A DNA stretch of 64,000 nt from Elusimicrobiota bacterium (GCA_003153935.1 PMCA01000004.1:23757-87756), one strand, 5' to 3'. Numbered from the stretch's first letter, positions 32,601 through 39,990 are shown. A program made the numbers and translations. The notes: generated by a model not told the origin, from the letters alone.

Positions 32601-32951
32601 GCTTTACTGGGGGTGGACGCGGAGACCGGTATATTCATGCTCCTATATTTGGACCTGTCCTATGATGAAATGAAGAAAAAAGGGTTGCTCAAGACCCTGG
32701 ATGACCTGAAGGAAGCAGTGATACATGGCGCGGTCAAGAGAGTCAGGCCGAAGATGATGACCGCTGCGGTATTGTTTGTCGGTTTGCTGCCGATAATGTG
32801 GGCGCAGACCCACGAGATCGGCGCTGACGTGATGAAGAGGATCGCCGCGCCCATGGTCGGCGGGATTTTCACCTCCTTCGCTATGGAGTTGATCGTTTAC
32901 CCGGCGATATATTTCCTCTGGAAAAAGAAGGAATTGCGGCAGATGAAATAA
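29694..32951 (+). CDS. cusA: Heavy-metal RND efflux pump, inner membrane (CusA/CzcA)
   Basis: The 1085-residue protein shows the RND layout: TM1 near the N-terminus (MVVLILVAMAVVGGIFAM), a large periplasmic domain, TM2-6 with VGAMVDAAIVLVENAHKKL, the second periplasmic domain, and TM8-12 with GVDAETGIFMLLY and VKRVRPKMMTA. These match the heavy-metal efflux branch. It uses the proton gradient to drive metal from periplasm or cytoplasm through the TolC duct. The Met-rich adaptor upstream and the CuA-type protein downstream favour copper or silver. Confidence 0.92.
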   Translation: MGNFIENLIDFCARNKMVVLILVAMAVVGGIFAMKNVSLDAIPDLSDTQVIVFSRWDRPPQVIEDQVTYPIVAALLGAPNVKDVRGFSDYGFSYVYVIFEDGTDVYWARSRVLEYLSKVMPQLPQGVQTELGPDATGVGWVYEYALVDETGKHSLDELTTFQNWHLKYALQSVKGVAEVASVGGFTKQYQVVIDPNALHSYNISLNDVIMDIQRSNQEAGARLLDISGKEYMVTIRGYLQSLQDIQEIVIKTGTNGVPVKIKDVATVQLGPDIRRGVAELDGKGEVVGGIVVMRYKENALKVIERIKQKLAEIQLPEGVKLVATYDRSDLIQRAVATLKSKLFEEMLVVSIVILIFLVHFPSAMIPIITLPIAVIIAFIPMYFMGLTSNVMSLGGIAIAVGAMVDAAIVLVENAHKKLTLWDETGQQGNYQEVLISSAKEVGRASFFSLLVIAVAFLPIFTLEGIEGRLFKPLAFTKTFAMSFAAILSITLAPAIMLLVIRKNKIIFKPRWLSALFNKIFIGTIHSEDKHPVSRVLFRLYEPVVHYVLKNPKKVIGIAVIVFLVTMPFFFKLGHEFMPPLNEGTILYMPTTPPGISVTEATKLLQVQDKVLKTFPEVISVFGKAGRANTSTDPAPFSMMETVVMLKPQNEWRGVARWYSKIIPGFMQGPFKLVWPDRMSWDELIKEMDQKLQIPGQVNAWTMPIKARIDMLTTGVRTPIGIKIYGDDLKEIETIGAEIEGLLRPLKGTRSIYSERTAGGYFVNFNLKRDAIARYGLTIADVQMTLMSAIGGENITQTIEGRERFPVSIRYPRELRDDVEKIKKTYVTSAGGISIPIAELAEITLQTGPSMIRDENGRLAGYVYIDEAGRDIGSYVDEAKRVLKDKLTVPAGYSLVFSGQYELMERVKERMKVVLPLTIFIIFFLIYMNTRSYVKTFIILLAVPFSLIGVVWILYLLGYNMSIGVWTGIIALLGVDAETGIFMLLYLDLSYDEMKKKGLLKTLDDLKEAVIHGAVKRVRPKMMTAAVLFVGLLPIMWAQTHEIGADVMKRIAAPMVGGIFTSFAMELIVYPAIYFLWKKKELRQMK

Positions 32952-32976
32952 GTCAATAAAAAGGGGAAAGCGCTAA

Positions 32977-33005
32977 TTTACTTGCCGCTCACACAGCTAT
33001 ATAAT
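32977..33005 (+). promoter_or_regulatory. Promoter of the cupredoxin gene
   Basis: TTTACT at 32977-32982, 17-base spacer, perfect TATAAT at 33000-33005. AAGGAGGT follows before the ATG at 33036. Confidence 0.55.
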
Positions 33006-33035
33006 AAAATTACCAAACATTTAAGGAGGTAAGCG

Positions 33036-33434
33036 ATGAAGAAGCTAATGGCCCTGTTTTTATCAGTATTTATAGCAACAACAGTAATGGCCGCGACTAA
33101 GCCGGCACCTGTTGCCCCGGTTTTATCGGGCACTATGGTAAATGGCGTAAGAGTGATAACCGTAGCGGCCAAAAAATATGAGTTCATTCCTAACCCCATA
33201 GTGGTAAATGTAGGGGAGAAGGTTTTGCTGAAGATCACCGCTACTGATGTCGATCATGGTATTGGCATAAAAGAGTTCAAGATCGAACAGAAATTACCCA
33301 AAGGTTCGGAGCAAGCGATAGGGTTTACCCCTGATAAAACAGGTACTTTCACTATCAACTGCACCGAGTGGTGCGGGCTGGGCCATATGGCGATGAAAGG
33401 CAAATTTATCGTACTTCCGGTCATAAAGAAGTAA
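33036..33434 (+). CDS. Secreted cupredoxin with CuA site
   Basis: The 132-residue product has a signal peptide (about 1-19) and a cupredoxin fold. The ligand set is that of the binuclear CuA centre: His74 (DVDHGI), Cys109-x3-Cys113-x3-His117-x2-Met120 in CTEWCGLGHMAM. CuA is normally found in cytochrome oxidase subunit II or N2O reductase, but here there is no transmembrane hairpin and no oxidase gene nearby. It may be an electron carrier or a periplasmic copper scavenger working with the efflux pump. Confidence 0.88.
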   Translation: MKKLMALFLSVFIATTVMAATKPAPVAPVLSGTMVNGVRVITVAAKKYEFIPNPIVVNVGEKVLLKITATDVDHGIGIKEFKIEQKLPKGSEQAIGFTPDKTGTFTINCTEWCGLGHMAMKGKFIVLPVIKK

Positions 33435-33440
33435 ATTGAG

Positions 33441-33475
33441 AAAAAGAGGGTACTTACGGGTATCCTCTTTTTAAG
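33441..33475 (+). terminator. Intrinsic terminator after the cupredoxin gene
   Basis: Arms AAAAAGAGG (33441-33449) and CCTCTTTTT (33464-33472). The A and T ends would make it work in both directions. Confidence 0.75.
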
Positions 33476-33481
33476 AAAATT

Positions 33482-33514
33482 ATAGTTGACAATATTAGTC
33501 ATATATAGTATAAT
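33482..33514 (+). promoter_or_regulatory. iscR promoter with type-1 IscR-like site, leaderless start
   Basis: TTGACA at 33486-33491 and TATAAT at 33509-33514, spacer 17: a full-consensus promoter. A 25-base segment (33482-33506) beginning ATAGTTGAC and containing TAGTC fits the E. coli type-1 IscR consensus at about 22 of 25 positions by my count, and it covers the -35. Predicted transcription start coincides with the ATG at 33521. Confidence 0.7.
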
Positions 33515-33520
33515 ATTTTT

Positions 33521-33928
33521 ATGCTAAAGATATCTACAAGGTGCCGCTATGGCATGATGGCCATGGCGGAGCTGGCAAAAAATTATAAAGGTGAGCCGCT
33601 GTCGGCCGGGGAAATGGTTCGCCGGCACCGTATTCCCAGGTTCTACCTGGAGCAGTTACTGGTAAAGCTGAGGCGGCACGGCTTGATCGAAAGCATCCGC
33701 GGTCCGCAGGGTGGCTTCAACTTGAAAAAGGATCCGGCCAAAATAACGATCGGGGAGATAATAAGCTCACTGGAAGGGCCACTGGACCTAGTATCCTGTG
33801 CCGGCCTGAACAAAGGTAAATCCTGCTGGAAGATCAATAGCTGCTTGACCAGATCGATATGGCTAGACCTAAATGAAGCGGTAAATAAAGTTTTGCAGAA
33901 GAAAACTCTGGCTGACCTGATAAAATAG
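33521..33928 (+). CDS. iscR: Rrf2 family Fe-S regulator IscR
   Basis: The 135-residue protein begins MLKISTRCRYGMMAMAELA, typical of Rrf2, and has IPRFYLEQLLVKLRRHGLI and GPQGGFNL in the winged helix. Three cysteines (93, 102, 108) in the expected loop can bind a [2Fe-2S] cluster, though spacing is Cx8Cx5C rather than the Cx5Cx5C of E. coli. It sits 13 bases before iscS. There is no ribosome binding site and the -10 ends 6 bases before the ATG, so translation should be leaderless. Autorepression by the holo form is inferred from the site in its promoter. Confidence 0.87.
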   Translation: MLKISTRCRYGMMAMAELAKNYKGEPLSAGEMVRRHRIPRFYLEQLLVKLRRHGLIESIRGPQGGFNLKKDPAKITIGEIISSLEGPLDLVSCAGLNKGKSCWKINSCLTRSIWLDLNEAVNKVLQKKTLADLIK

Positions 33929-33941
33929 AAACGAGGAAATC

Positions 33942-35117
33942 ATGGACATCAAGAAAAGATATTTTGACTATGCAGCTACTACGCCGATGCATCCGGAAGT
34001 AACTAAGGCTATGCAGCCGTTTTTGGAAGAGAAATTCGGCAACCCATCCAGCATCCATTCTTTCGGCCAAGAAGCCAAAGCGGCAATAACGGAAGCTCGG
34101 GATGTGATCGCCGCAACCATCAAAGCTAAGAGCGAAGAGATCGTCTTTACCAGCGGAGGCACGGAAGCGGACAATTTCGTCCTGGCCGGGGTGCTGGAAG
34201 CCATGGCGAAAAAAGGCAACCATATCATAACTGATACCGTAGAACATCACGCTATCCTGGAAACCTGCCGGTTCATGGAAAAACATCGCGGCGCCAAGGT
34301 TACTTATATACCGGTAGATAAAACCGGTCTGGTAGACCCGCAGGACATAAAAAAAGCTATTACCAAAGAGACCGTGCTTATTTCCGTAATGCATGCCAAT
34401 AATGAGATCGGCACTATAGAACCTATAGCGGAGATCGGTAAAATAGCGCGGGAGGCGGGCGTGTATTTCCATACCGACGCCGTGCAAACCTTCGGCAGCC
34501 TGGATATCGACGTGGAAAAACTGAATGTGGACTTTCTCTCCGCCAGCGCCCATAAACTTTATGGCCCGAAAGGTATCGGCCTGCTGTATGTGCGTAAGGG
34601 AGCGCGTATTTTGCCGCTTTTACATGGCGGTGAGCAGGAGAGAAGGCGCCGGGCCTCAACGGAGAACGTTCCGGGTATAGTCGGTTTCAGCAAAGCGGTG
34701 CAGTTAGCGGAGCAGGAGCGCCAGGAACGCAACGAGCACCTGATAAAAATGCGCGATAAGTTGATCAAAGGGATACTGGACAGCATCGAGGAGACGCAAC
34801 TGAACGGTCATCCGCAGTTACGACTGCCTAATAACGTAAATGTGACCCCTAAATACGTAGAAGGGGAATCGATGCTCCTTAATCTGGACCTGGAAGGCAT
34901 CGCCGCTTCAACCGGCTCCGCCTGTTCCAGCGGTTCGCTGGAGCCGTCGCATGTCTTAAAGGCGATAGGCATCAACCCAGAGATAGCCCATTCCAGTCTG
35001 CGGTTCAGCCTGGGCCGGCTGAATACGGATGAGGATGTAGATTATCTGCTGGAAGTTTTACCGCGGATAGTGAAAACTTTGCGGGAAATGTCCCCGTTGT
35101 ATAAGAAGAAAAAATAG
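33942..35117 (+). CDS. iscS: Cysteine desulfurase
   Basis: The 391-residue PLP enzyme starts YFDYAATTPMHPEV and has EHHAILETC, the PLP lysine in SAHKLYGPKG, and the mobile-loop catalytic cysteine (about residue 328) in GSACSSGSLEPSHV. It removes sulfur from cysteine as a persulfide for cluster assembly on IscU, encoded 14 kb upstream. It forms an operon with iscR and nfu. AACGAGGAAATC precedes the ATG. Confidence 0.94.
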   Translation: MDIKKRYFDYAATTPMHPEVTKAMQPFLEEKFGNPSSIHSFGQEAKAAITEARDVIAATIKAKSEEIVFTSGGTEADNFVLAGVLEAMAKKGNHIITDTVEHHAILETCRFMEKHRGAKVTYIPVDKTGLVDPQDIKKAITKETVLISVMHANNEIGTIEPIAEIGKIAREAGVYFHTDAVQTFGSLDIDVEKLNVDFLSASAHKLYGPKGIGLLYVRKGARILPLLHGGEQERRRRASTENVPGIVGFSKAVQLAEQERQERNEHLIKMRDKLIKGILDSIEETQLNGHPQLRLPNNVNVTPKYVEGESMLLNLDLEGIAASTGSACSSGSLEPSHVLKAIGINPEIAHSSLRFSLGRLNTDEDVDYLLEVLPRIVKTLREMSPLYKKKK

Positions 35118-35141
35118 GTTTGCAATGACAAAGGAGGATTT

Positions 35142-35369
35142 ATGAAAGAAAAAGTGAAAAAAAGCCTGGAAAAGATAGCCAAGATGCTGGGCTCAGATGG
35201 CGGTAGCGTGGAGCTGGTAGAAATTGACGAGGCCAAAGGCTTAGTTAAAGTAAGATTACTGGGTGCCTGCCAGGGCTGTCCCATGAGCGCCATGACCTTG
35301 AAGAATGGTATCGAAAGGATACTGAAGGAAGATGTTCCGGAAGTTAAGACAGTCGAGTCCGTAGATTAA
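35142..35369 (+). CDS. NifU C-terminal domain (Nfu-type) cluster carrier
   Basis: The 75-residue product is a bare Nfu domain with the CxxC pair Cys43-Cys46 (GACQGCPMSAMTL). Dimers of this domain hold a [4Fe-4S] cluster and deliver it to apo-enzymes. A good AAAGGAGG precedes the start. The next larger gene encodes NadA, itself a [4Fe-4S] enzyme. Confidence 0.9.
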   Translation: MKEKVKKSLEKIAKMLGSDGGSVELVEIDEAKGLVKVRLLGACQGCPMSAMTLKNGIERILKEDVPEVKTVESVD

Positions 35370-35408
35370 CGAAGGTAAACAATTGTTGAAGATCAGGAGG
35401 TGATCGCT

Positions 35409-35480
35409 ATGACAGCCAGAGTTTCCAAAAAGTATTTCTTGCGCCCGACCGCTCACTGCTGCGGCGGGAAATGTAGTTAG
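35409..35480 (+). CDS. 23-residue Cys-rich peptide (microprotein or leader peptide)
   Basis: The ATG at 35409 is preceded by AGGAGGTGATC (35394-35404), an 11-base match to the anti-Shine-Dalgarno end of 16S rRNA, stronger than that of any neighbour. The product is basic at the N-terminus and ends HCCGGKCS, with three cysteines in the last seven residues, two of them adjacent. It lies between nfu and nadA and is followed by a hairpin. It may be a real metal- or cluster-binding microprotein, or a cysteine-sensing leader peptide for nadA. I know of no family for it. Confidence 0.6.
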   Translation: MTARVSKKYFLRPTAHCCGGKCS

Positions 35481-35543
35481 CCCCGAGCAGGGCGTTAAAA
35501 GGCTTACCCGCTCCGACTTAACATCGGAGCGGGTCTCTATTCT
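35444..35543 (+). promoter_or_regulatory. Candidate attenuator upstream of nadA
   Basis: Hairpin 1 inside the small ORF: CCCG/CCGC (35444-35447, 35449-35452) with GCGG/CGGG (35461-35468), the tandem Cys codons in or beside the loop. Hairpin 3-4: ACCCGCTCCGA (35506-35516) with TCGGAGCGGGT (35524-35534), 11 bp perfect, then CTCTATTCT. An alternative partner GAGCAGGG (35485-35492) can pair with CCCGCTC (35507-35513). The weak T tract makes termination uncertain; it could be a plain operon-end hairpin. Confidence 0.45.
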
Positions 35544-35557
35544 AAAAAGGGGATAGC

Positions 35558-36481
35558 ATGCCCATACCGCGCTTAAACAAAGAAATAAGGGAGATTGCCG
35601 CCAGAAAAGGGGCGGTCATATTGGCTCATAACTATCAATTGCCGGAAGTACAGGACGTGGCTGATTTTGTCGGCGATTCGCTGGAGCTGAGCATCAAGGC
35701 CGGGGAAACTAAGGCGGAGATCATTATCTTTTGCGGCGTGAACTTCATGGCGGAAACCGCGGCGATAATTTCGCCGCAGAAAAAGGTGCTGATACCGGAT
35801 TATACCGCCGGTTGCCCGATGGCCAACATGATCAACGCCGAGAATGTCCGGGAACTGAAAAGACAACATCCCGGGGCCAAGGTGGTATGTTATGTTAATT
35901 CGACCGCGGCGGTTAAAGCCGAAAGCGATATTTGCTGCACCAGCGCCAACGCGGTGAAAGTGGTTAATTCGCTGAAGGACACGGAAGAGATTATATTCAT
36001 TCCCGATAAAAACCTGGGTAGTTACGTGCAGAGCAAAGTACCTAAGAAGAAGTTCATTATCTGGGAAGGTTTTTGCCCGACCCACGCCCGTATATTAAAG
36101 GACGATATCTACCGCGCCAAAGATAAACATTCGCAAGCCAAGGTCATGGTACATCCGGAGTGCCGGCCGGAAGTCATAGCGCTGGCCGACCTGGTCGCTT
36201 CCACCAGCGGCATGAGCAAGTTCGCCCGGGAAACGGAAGCTAAAGAGATCATCATTGGCACGGAAGTAGGGATGTTATACCGCCTGCAAAAAGAAAATCC
36301 GGATAAAAATTTCTATCCGGCCTCCTCCCAAGCTATCTGCCCTAATATGAAATTGACTACGCTTGATAAAATATTCTGGTCACTTCAGGACCTGGTTTAC
36401 CCGGTAGTGGTGGAAGAACCCATCCGCAGCCGGGCTAAAATGGCCATTGAACGAATGATCGCCCTCTCCAAACAGGATTGA
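35558..36481 (+). CDS. nadA: Quinolinate synthase
   Basis: The 307-residue protein has LAHNYQLPEVQDVADFVGDS at the N-terminus and the three cluster-binding cysteines in VVCYVNSTA, VHPECRPEV and QAICPNM. With a [4Fe-4S] cluster it condenses iminoaspartate and dihydroxyacetone phosphate to quinolinate for NAD synthesis. No nadB or nadC is adjacent. Placement behind iscR-iscS-nfu suggests co-regulation with cluster supply. An AAAGGGG element precedes the ATG. Confidence 0.95.
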   Translation: MPIPRLNKEIREIAARKGAVILAHNYQLPEVQDVADFVGDSLELSIKAGETKAEIIIFCGVNFMAETAAIISPQKKVLIPDYTAGCPMANMINAENVRELKRQHPGAKVVCYVNSTAAVKAESDICCTSANAVKVVNSLKDTEEIIFIPDKNLGSYVQSKVPKKKFIIWEGFCPTHARILKDDIYRAKDKHSQAKVMVHPECRPEVIALADLVASTSGMSKFARETEAKEIIIGTEVGMLYRLQKENPDKNFYPASSQAICPNMKLTTLDKIFWSLQDLVYPVVVEEPIRSRAKMAIERMIALSKQD

Positions 36482-36492
36482 ACCCATGGCCC

Positions 36493-36924
36493 TTAAAGCG
36501 CCTTGTCTTTCTGGCTATCAGTTATCTTTTCATAGATCAAAACCACTGCGATACAAGCCAACGGCGTTGCTACCAACCCGGTCATCAACCAGGACAGGAT
36601 CAACTTAGTATCCACGCTGGTATTATAGGTGATCAGCAATGGCGGCACCGTTATCGCCCATAAAAGAACCCCCAGGAAAAACCCTTTCACCACGCCTTTA
36701 CCCGGAATGCCATGCTGCAGAACCGTGAACATCAAAGCGTATATCAAGCCGCTGGAAAAATTACCCAGCAAAGTTTGCACCAACCAGACATTGCTCAAGG
36801 GTTTTAACAACTCAGGTGTCTGCGCGTAAAAGCTTTTAAACAGGATCGTGAACAGGGCGTTGATAAAATAAGAAACTGTCGCTACGACTATGCCGGCCAG
36901 CAGCCATTTCGCTATGTTCTTCAT
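36493..36924 (-). CDS. Four-TM membrane protein at the end of the pst operon
   Basis: The 143-residue protein has about four hydrophobic helices (WLLAGIVVATVSYFINALF; LLGNFSSGLIYALMFTVL; GFFLGVLLWAITVPPLLI; LSWLMTGLVATPLACIAVVLI) and short charged tails. I do not recognise a named family; it resembles small DUF-type integral proteins. Its start overlaps the phoU stop (ATGA), so it is translated with the phosphate genes. It converges on nadA with only 11 bases between. Confidence 0.65.
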   Translation of the reverse strand: MKNIAKWLLAGIVVATVSYFINALFTILFKSFYAQTPELLKPLSNVWLVQTLLGNFSSGLIYALMFTVLQHGIPGKGVVKGFFLGVLLWAITVPPLLITYNTSVDTKLILSWLMTGLVATPLACIAVVLIYEKITDSQKDKAL

Positions 36925-37613
36925 TTACTTCCTCCGTTCTGTTTTTCATGCAGGATTTCCAGGTGGTGTTTAACTACCTTACCTTCTACCATAAAAATGA
37001 CATCTTCGCAAATGTTTGTTGTATGATCGCAGATTCTTTCCAAATGCCGGGCCACCAGTAACAGGGCTACGGCCCGAGGAGCAGTGGAGGGATCTTTGGC
37101 GATATAGTCATTGATCAATTCCGATTGGACCAGGTTGCGTAAATTATCAGCCTCAGAATCGCGGAGAATTACTTTCCTGGCTAATTCCACGTCCTTGCGC
37201 ACGAAAGCGTCGATAGCTTCCTTGACCATGGTTTGGGCCAGGGCTGCCAGCTTGGGGATATCGATCAGGGGTTTCAACTGGGGTTTGTCTGCTAGCTGCA
37301 AAACCCTCTGGGCGATATCTACAGCCAGATCGGCGATTCGTTCCAGGTCGGTGGAGATCTTCATAGCCATGGTTACGAAACGCAGATCTATAGCCATGGG
37401 CTGGTGCAGTGCCAGCAGGTCCAGGCACTTCTCATCAATAGCCAGTTCTAGCTCGTCGATCTTTTTGTCATCGGTGATAACTTGTTCAGCCTGCTCGGCG
37501 CTGCGGGCTTTCAAGGCTTCTACCGATTTCAGGATCGACTCCTCGGTCAATCCGCCCATGCGCAGTATTTCCTTGTTCAGATCAGCCAGTTCTTCATCAA
37601 AATGTCTTTGCAT
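36921..37613 (-). CDS. phoU: Phosphate transport regulator PhoU
   Basis: The 230-residue all-helical protein has the two PhoU repeats (about 10-100 and 115-210), starting FDEELADLNKEILRMGGLTEESI and with the acidic metal-binding stretches IADLAVDIAQR and ERICDHTTNICED. PhoU links Pst transport activity to the PhoR kinase and keeps the Pho response off when phosphate is plentiful. It follows pstB1 by 18 bases. Confidence 0.94.
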   Translation of the reverse strand: MQRHFDEELADLNKEILRMGGLTEESILKSVEALKARSAEQAEQVITDDKKIDELELAIDEKCLDLLALHQPMAIDLRFVTMAMKISTDLERIADLAVDIAQRVLQLADKPQLKPLIDIPKLAALAQTMVKEAIDAFVRKDVELARKVILRDSEADNLRNLVQSELINDYIAKDPSTAPRAVALLLVARHLERICDHTTNICEDVIFMVEGKVVKHHLEILHEKQNGGSK

Positions 37614-37631
37614 TGTACCCTCCAGTTTTTA

Positions 37632-38384
37632 TTATCCGAATCGTCCGGTCAAATAGTCTTCCGTGCGCGAGTCCTTCGGGCTGGTGAATATCTGGTTGGT
37701 TTCGCCGAACTCCACCAGCTCACCCAGCAGAAAATAACCTGTATACTCCGATACCCGCGCGGCTTGCTGCATATTATGCGTCACGATGATTATGGTATAT
37801 TGTTTCTTGAGTTCGTACATCAGGTCTTCGATCTTGGCCGTGGACATAGGGTCCAGGGCGGAGCAGGGCTCATCCATCAGCAGGACCTCGGGTTCAACGA
37901 CCGCTAAGCGCGCGATACACAGCCGCTGCTGCTGCTCACCGGAAAGAGTCAGGGCGTTTTGATCCAGCTTATCCTTGACCTCGTCCCACAGATGCACCGA
38001 TTCCAAACTCCACTGCAATTTCTGTTCCATAATTTTTTTATCCAGGATACCATGGACCCGTAAACCGTAAACAACATTATCATAAATGCTTAAAGGAAAG
38101 GGATTGGGTCTCTGGAAGACCATGCCCACCTTTTTGCGCAGGGCCAGCAGGTCAACGTCACTACCATAGATATCGTTACCGCTTATCTTTACCGAACCGC
38201 TGATACGGACGTCATCGATCAGGTCGTTCATGCGGTTAAGCGTGCGCAAAAAAGTGGATTTGCCGCAGCCGGAAGGCCCGATCAGGGCAGTGATCTTCTG
38301 CTTCTCTATCCTCAGGGTAATTTCCTTCAAAGCCTGGAAATTACCGTAAAAGAGGTTTAGTTTGTTTACTTCAATAATGCTCAT
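37632..38384 (-). CDS. pstB: Phosphate ABC transporter ATPase PstB1 (variant signature)
   Basis: The 250-residue ATPase has Walker [10 protein letters not shown] (36-44), Q-loop Gln91 (VFQRPNPFP), Walker B LLMDEP and H-loop His203 (VTHNMQQ). The ABC signature reads LSGEQ (147-151) instead of LSGGQ, with Glu150 replacing the conserved glycine. It overlaps pstB2 by 4 bases. Because an ATP site is shared between one subunit's Walker A and the other's signature, this change affects the site facing its partner. Most likely it pairs with PstB2 on the PstC1A1 membrane unit. Confidence 0.93.
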   Translation of the reverse strand: MSIIEVNKLNLFYGNFQALKEITLRIEKQKITALIGPSGCGKSTFLRTLNRMNDLIDDVRISGSVKISGNDIYGSDVDLLALRKKVGMVFQRPNPFPLSIYDNVVYGLRVHGILDKKIMEQKLQWSLESVHLWDEVKDKLDQNALTLSGEQQQRLCIARLAVVEPEVLLMDEPCSALDPMSTAKIEDLMYELKKQYTIIIVTHNMQQAARVSEYTGYFLLGELVEFGETNQIFTSPKDSRTEDYLTGRFG

Positions 38385-39142
38385 CCAAACCGTCCTACTA
38401 TATAATCATTGGTACGCTGGTCAACCGGCGCGGTGAAGATCTTTTCCGTCTGGCCTATCTCGATCATCTCCCCGCTTAAGAAAAAAGCGGTCCGGTCAGC
38501 TACGCGCGCGGCCTGTTTGGTGTTATTAGTCACCAGAATGATCGTATATTGTTTCTTTAATTCGCGTAAGGATTCTTCTATCTTCATGGTAGAAATTGGG
38601 TCCAAACCGGAACAAGGTTCGTCCAATAAAATATAATCAGGACGCAAAGCCAGGATCCGAGCCACGCATAATCTTTGCTGCTGGCCTCCGGATAACTTTA
38701 AGGCGCTGGAATCCAATCTGTCCTTTACCTCCTCCCATAAAGTGGTCTGTTTGAGGCAATCAGCCACGAGTTCATTGAGCTTTCTCCTGCTATGAACACC
38801 GGCCATCTTGGGACCAAAGGCCACGTTCTCATAGATGGAGCGGGGCAGGGGCACTGGCGTGGCGAAAACTATGCCAAGTTTACGTCGTAACTCTACGACG
38901 CTCATGTCCGGCGCGTAAATGTCTTTCCCGTCTATTTTCAGGGTGCCTTCCACCCGGGACCCGGGAACTAGGTCGTTAAGCCGGTTCAAGGAGCGCAGGA
39001 AAGTGGATTTGCCGCTGCCGGCTGGCCCAATGATACCCAGTATCTCGTTCCGGAAGACCTGCAGGTTTATTTTTTTTAGGGTCTGCAAAGGGCCGAAAAA
39101 ATGGCTGAAATCCCTGGATTCAATAGCTATGTTTGAAGTCAT
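38381..39142 (-). CDS. pstB: Phosphate ABC transporter ATPase PstB2 (Q-loop and H-loop residues missing)
   Basis: The 253-residue ATPase keeps Walker [10 protein letters not shown] (39-47), signature LSGGQ (150-154) and Walker B ILLDEP with Glu175. The Q-loop reads VFATPVPLP, with Ala94 in place of Gln, and the switch reads VTNNTKQ, with Asn206 in place of the conserved His. Both losses are in its own half of the ATP site. The clean frame, intact Walker motifs and tight gene overlaps argue that it is functional, not decaying. Confidence 0.93.
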   Translation of the reverse strand: MTSNIAIESRDFSHFFGPLQTLKKINLQVFRNEILGIIGPAGSGKSTFLRSLNRLNDLVPGSRVEGTLKIDGKDIYAPDMSVVELRRKLGIVFATPVPLPRSIYENVAFGPKMAGVHSRRKLNELVADCLKQTTLWEEVKDRLDSSALKLSGGQQQRLCVARILALRPDYILLDEPCSGLDPISTMKIEESLRELKKQYTIILVTNNTKQAARVADRTAFFLSGEMIEIGQTEKIFTAPVDQRTNDYIVGRFG

Positions 39143-39153
39143 TTAACCGTTCC

Positions 39154-39990
39154 TCAGGAATATTTCTTCATGAACTTGTGCATTAAACGGTAAGCGGTGA
39201 TGTTTATTATCAGGATGGCGATTATCAATACCGCTGCCGTGCCGTAAGCGTTAGGCATGGAGATGCCTTCACGAGCCAAAATATAGAAGTGGACGGCCAT
39301 GGTCCGGGAAGACGAAAAGATCGAAGTCGGTATGCGCAAAGCGCTGCCGGCCGTAAAGATCACCGCGGCGGTTTCACTGATACTGCGGCCGACACTGAGA
39401 ATTACCCCCGTAACGATACCCGGCAAGGCGCTGGGCAGAACCACTTTGGTTACGGTCTGCCATTTGGTTCCCCCGAGTGAAAAACTTACTTCCCGCAGGT
39501 TGTAGGGGACTGATTTAAGGGCCTCTTCACTAGTCCGGATGATCGTTGGCAATATCATAAAAGCCAGGGTTAAACTGCCGCTCAGTATGGACCAGCCGAA
39601 TTTCAGTTTGGTGACGAACAGGATGAAACCGAACAAACCGAAAATTATTGAAGGAATTCCAGCCAGGCATTCCGAACCGAAACGAATTACCCTGGTTATT
39701 TTGCTCTCCAAGGTATATTCGGTGAGGTAGATGGCCGTGCCCACTCCCAGTGGCGTGGCTATCAAAATGGCCCCGATAGTTAAGGCGATCGTGCCGATAA
39801 TAGTGGAATAAATACCGCCGCTTTTTCCCATATCGGTCGGGTTGGTGGTCAGGAACTGGTAGTTAAGCACCGGTAAGCCGTTTTTGAGGATGAAAAATAT
39901 TATATAGAATAGGATAAATACGGTAATGGCGGTAAACAGCCACAGGATGGATTGTACTACTCTTTGTTCTAGACGCGGGTTAACGTACAT
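39154..39990 (-). CDS. pstA: Phosphate ABC transporter permease PstA1
   Basis: The 278-residue protein has about six membrane helices and the coupling-loop motif LREVSFSLGGTKWQTVTKVVLP in its EAA position. IIGTIALTIGAILIATPLGVGTAIYLTEY is typical of PstA/PstC. It pairs with PstC1 to form the channel. It lies 2 bases after pstC1 and 11 bases before pstB2. Confidence 0.93.
   Translation of the reverse strand: MYVNPRLEQRVVQSILWLFTAITVFILFYIIFFILKNGLPVLNYQFLTTNPTDMGKSGGIYSTIIGTIALTIGAILIATPLGVGTAIYLTEYTLESKITRVIRFGSECLAGIPSIIFGLFGFILFVTKLKFGWSILSGSLTLAFMILPTIIRTSEEALKSVPYNLREVSFSLGGTKWQTVTKVVLPSALPGIVTGVILSVGRSISETAAVIFTAGSALRIPTSIFSSSRTMAVHFYILAREGISMPNAYGTAAVLIIAILIINITAYRLMHKFMKKYS

Noticed and set aside
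38381..39142. PstB2 as a decaying pseudogene
   Set aside because: Frame is intact, Walker A, Walker B and LSGGQ are kept, and gene overlaps are preserved; the changes are specific and complementary to PstB1.
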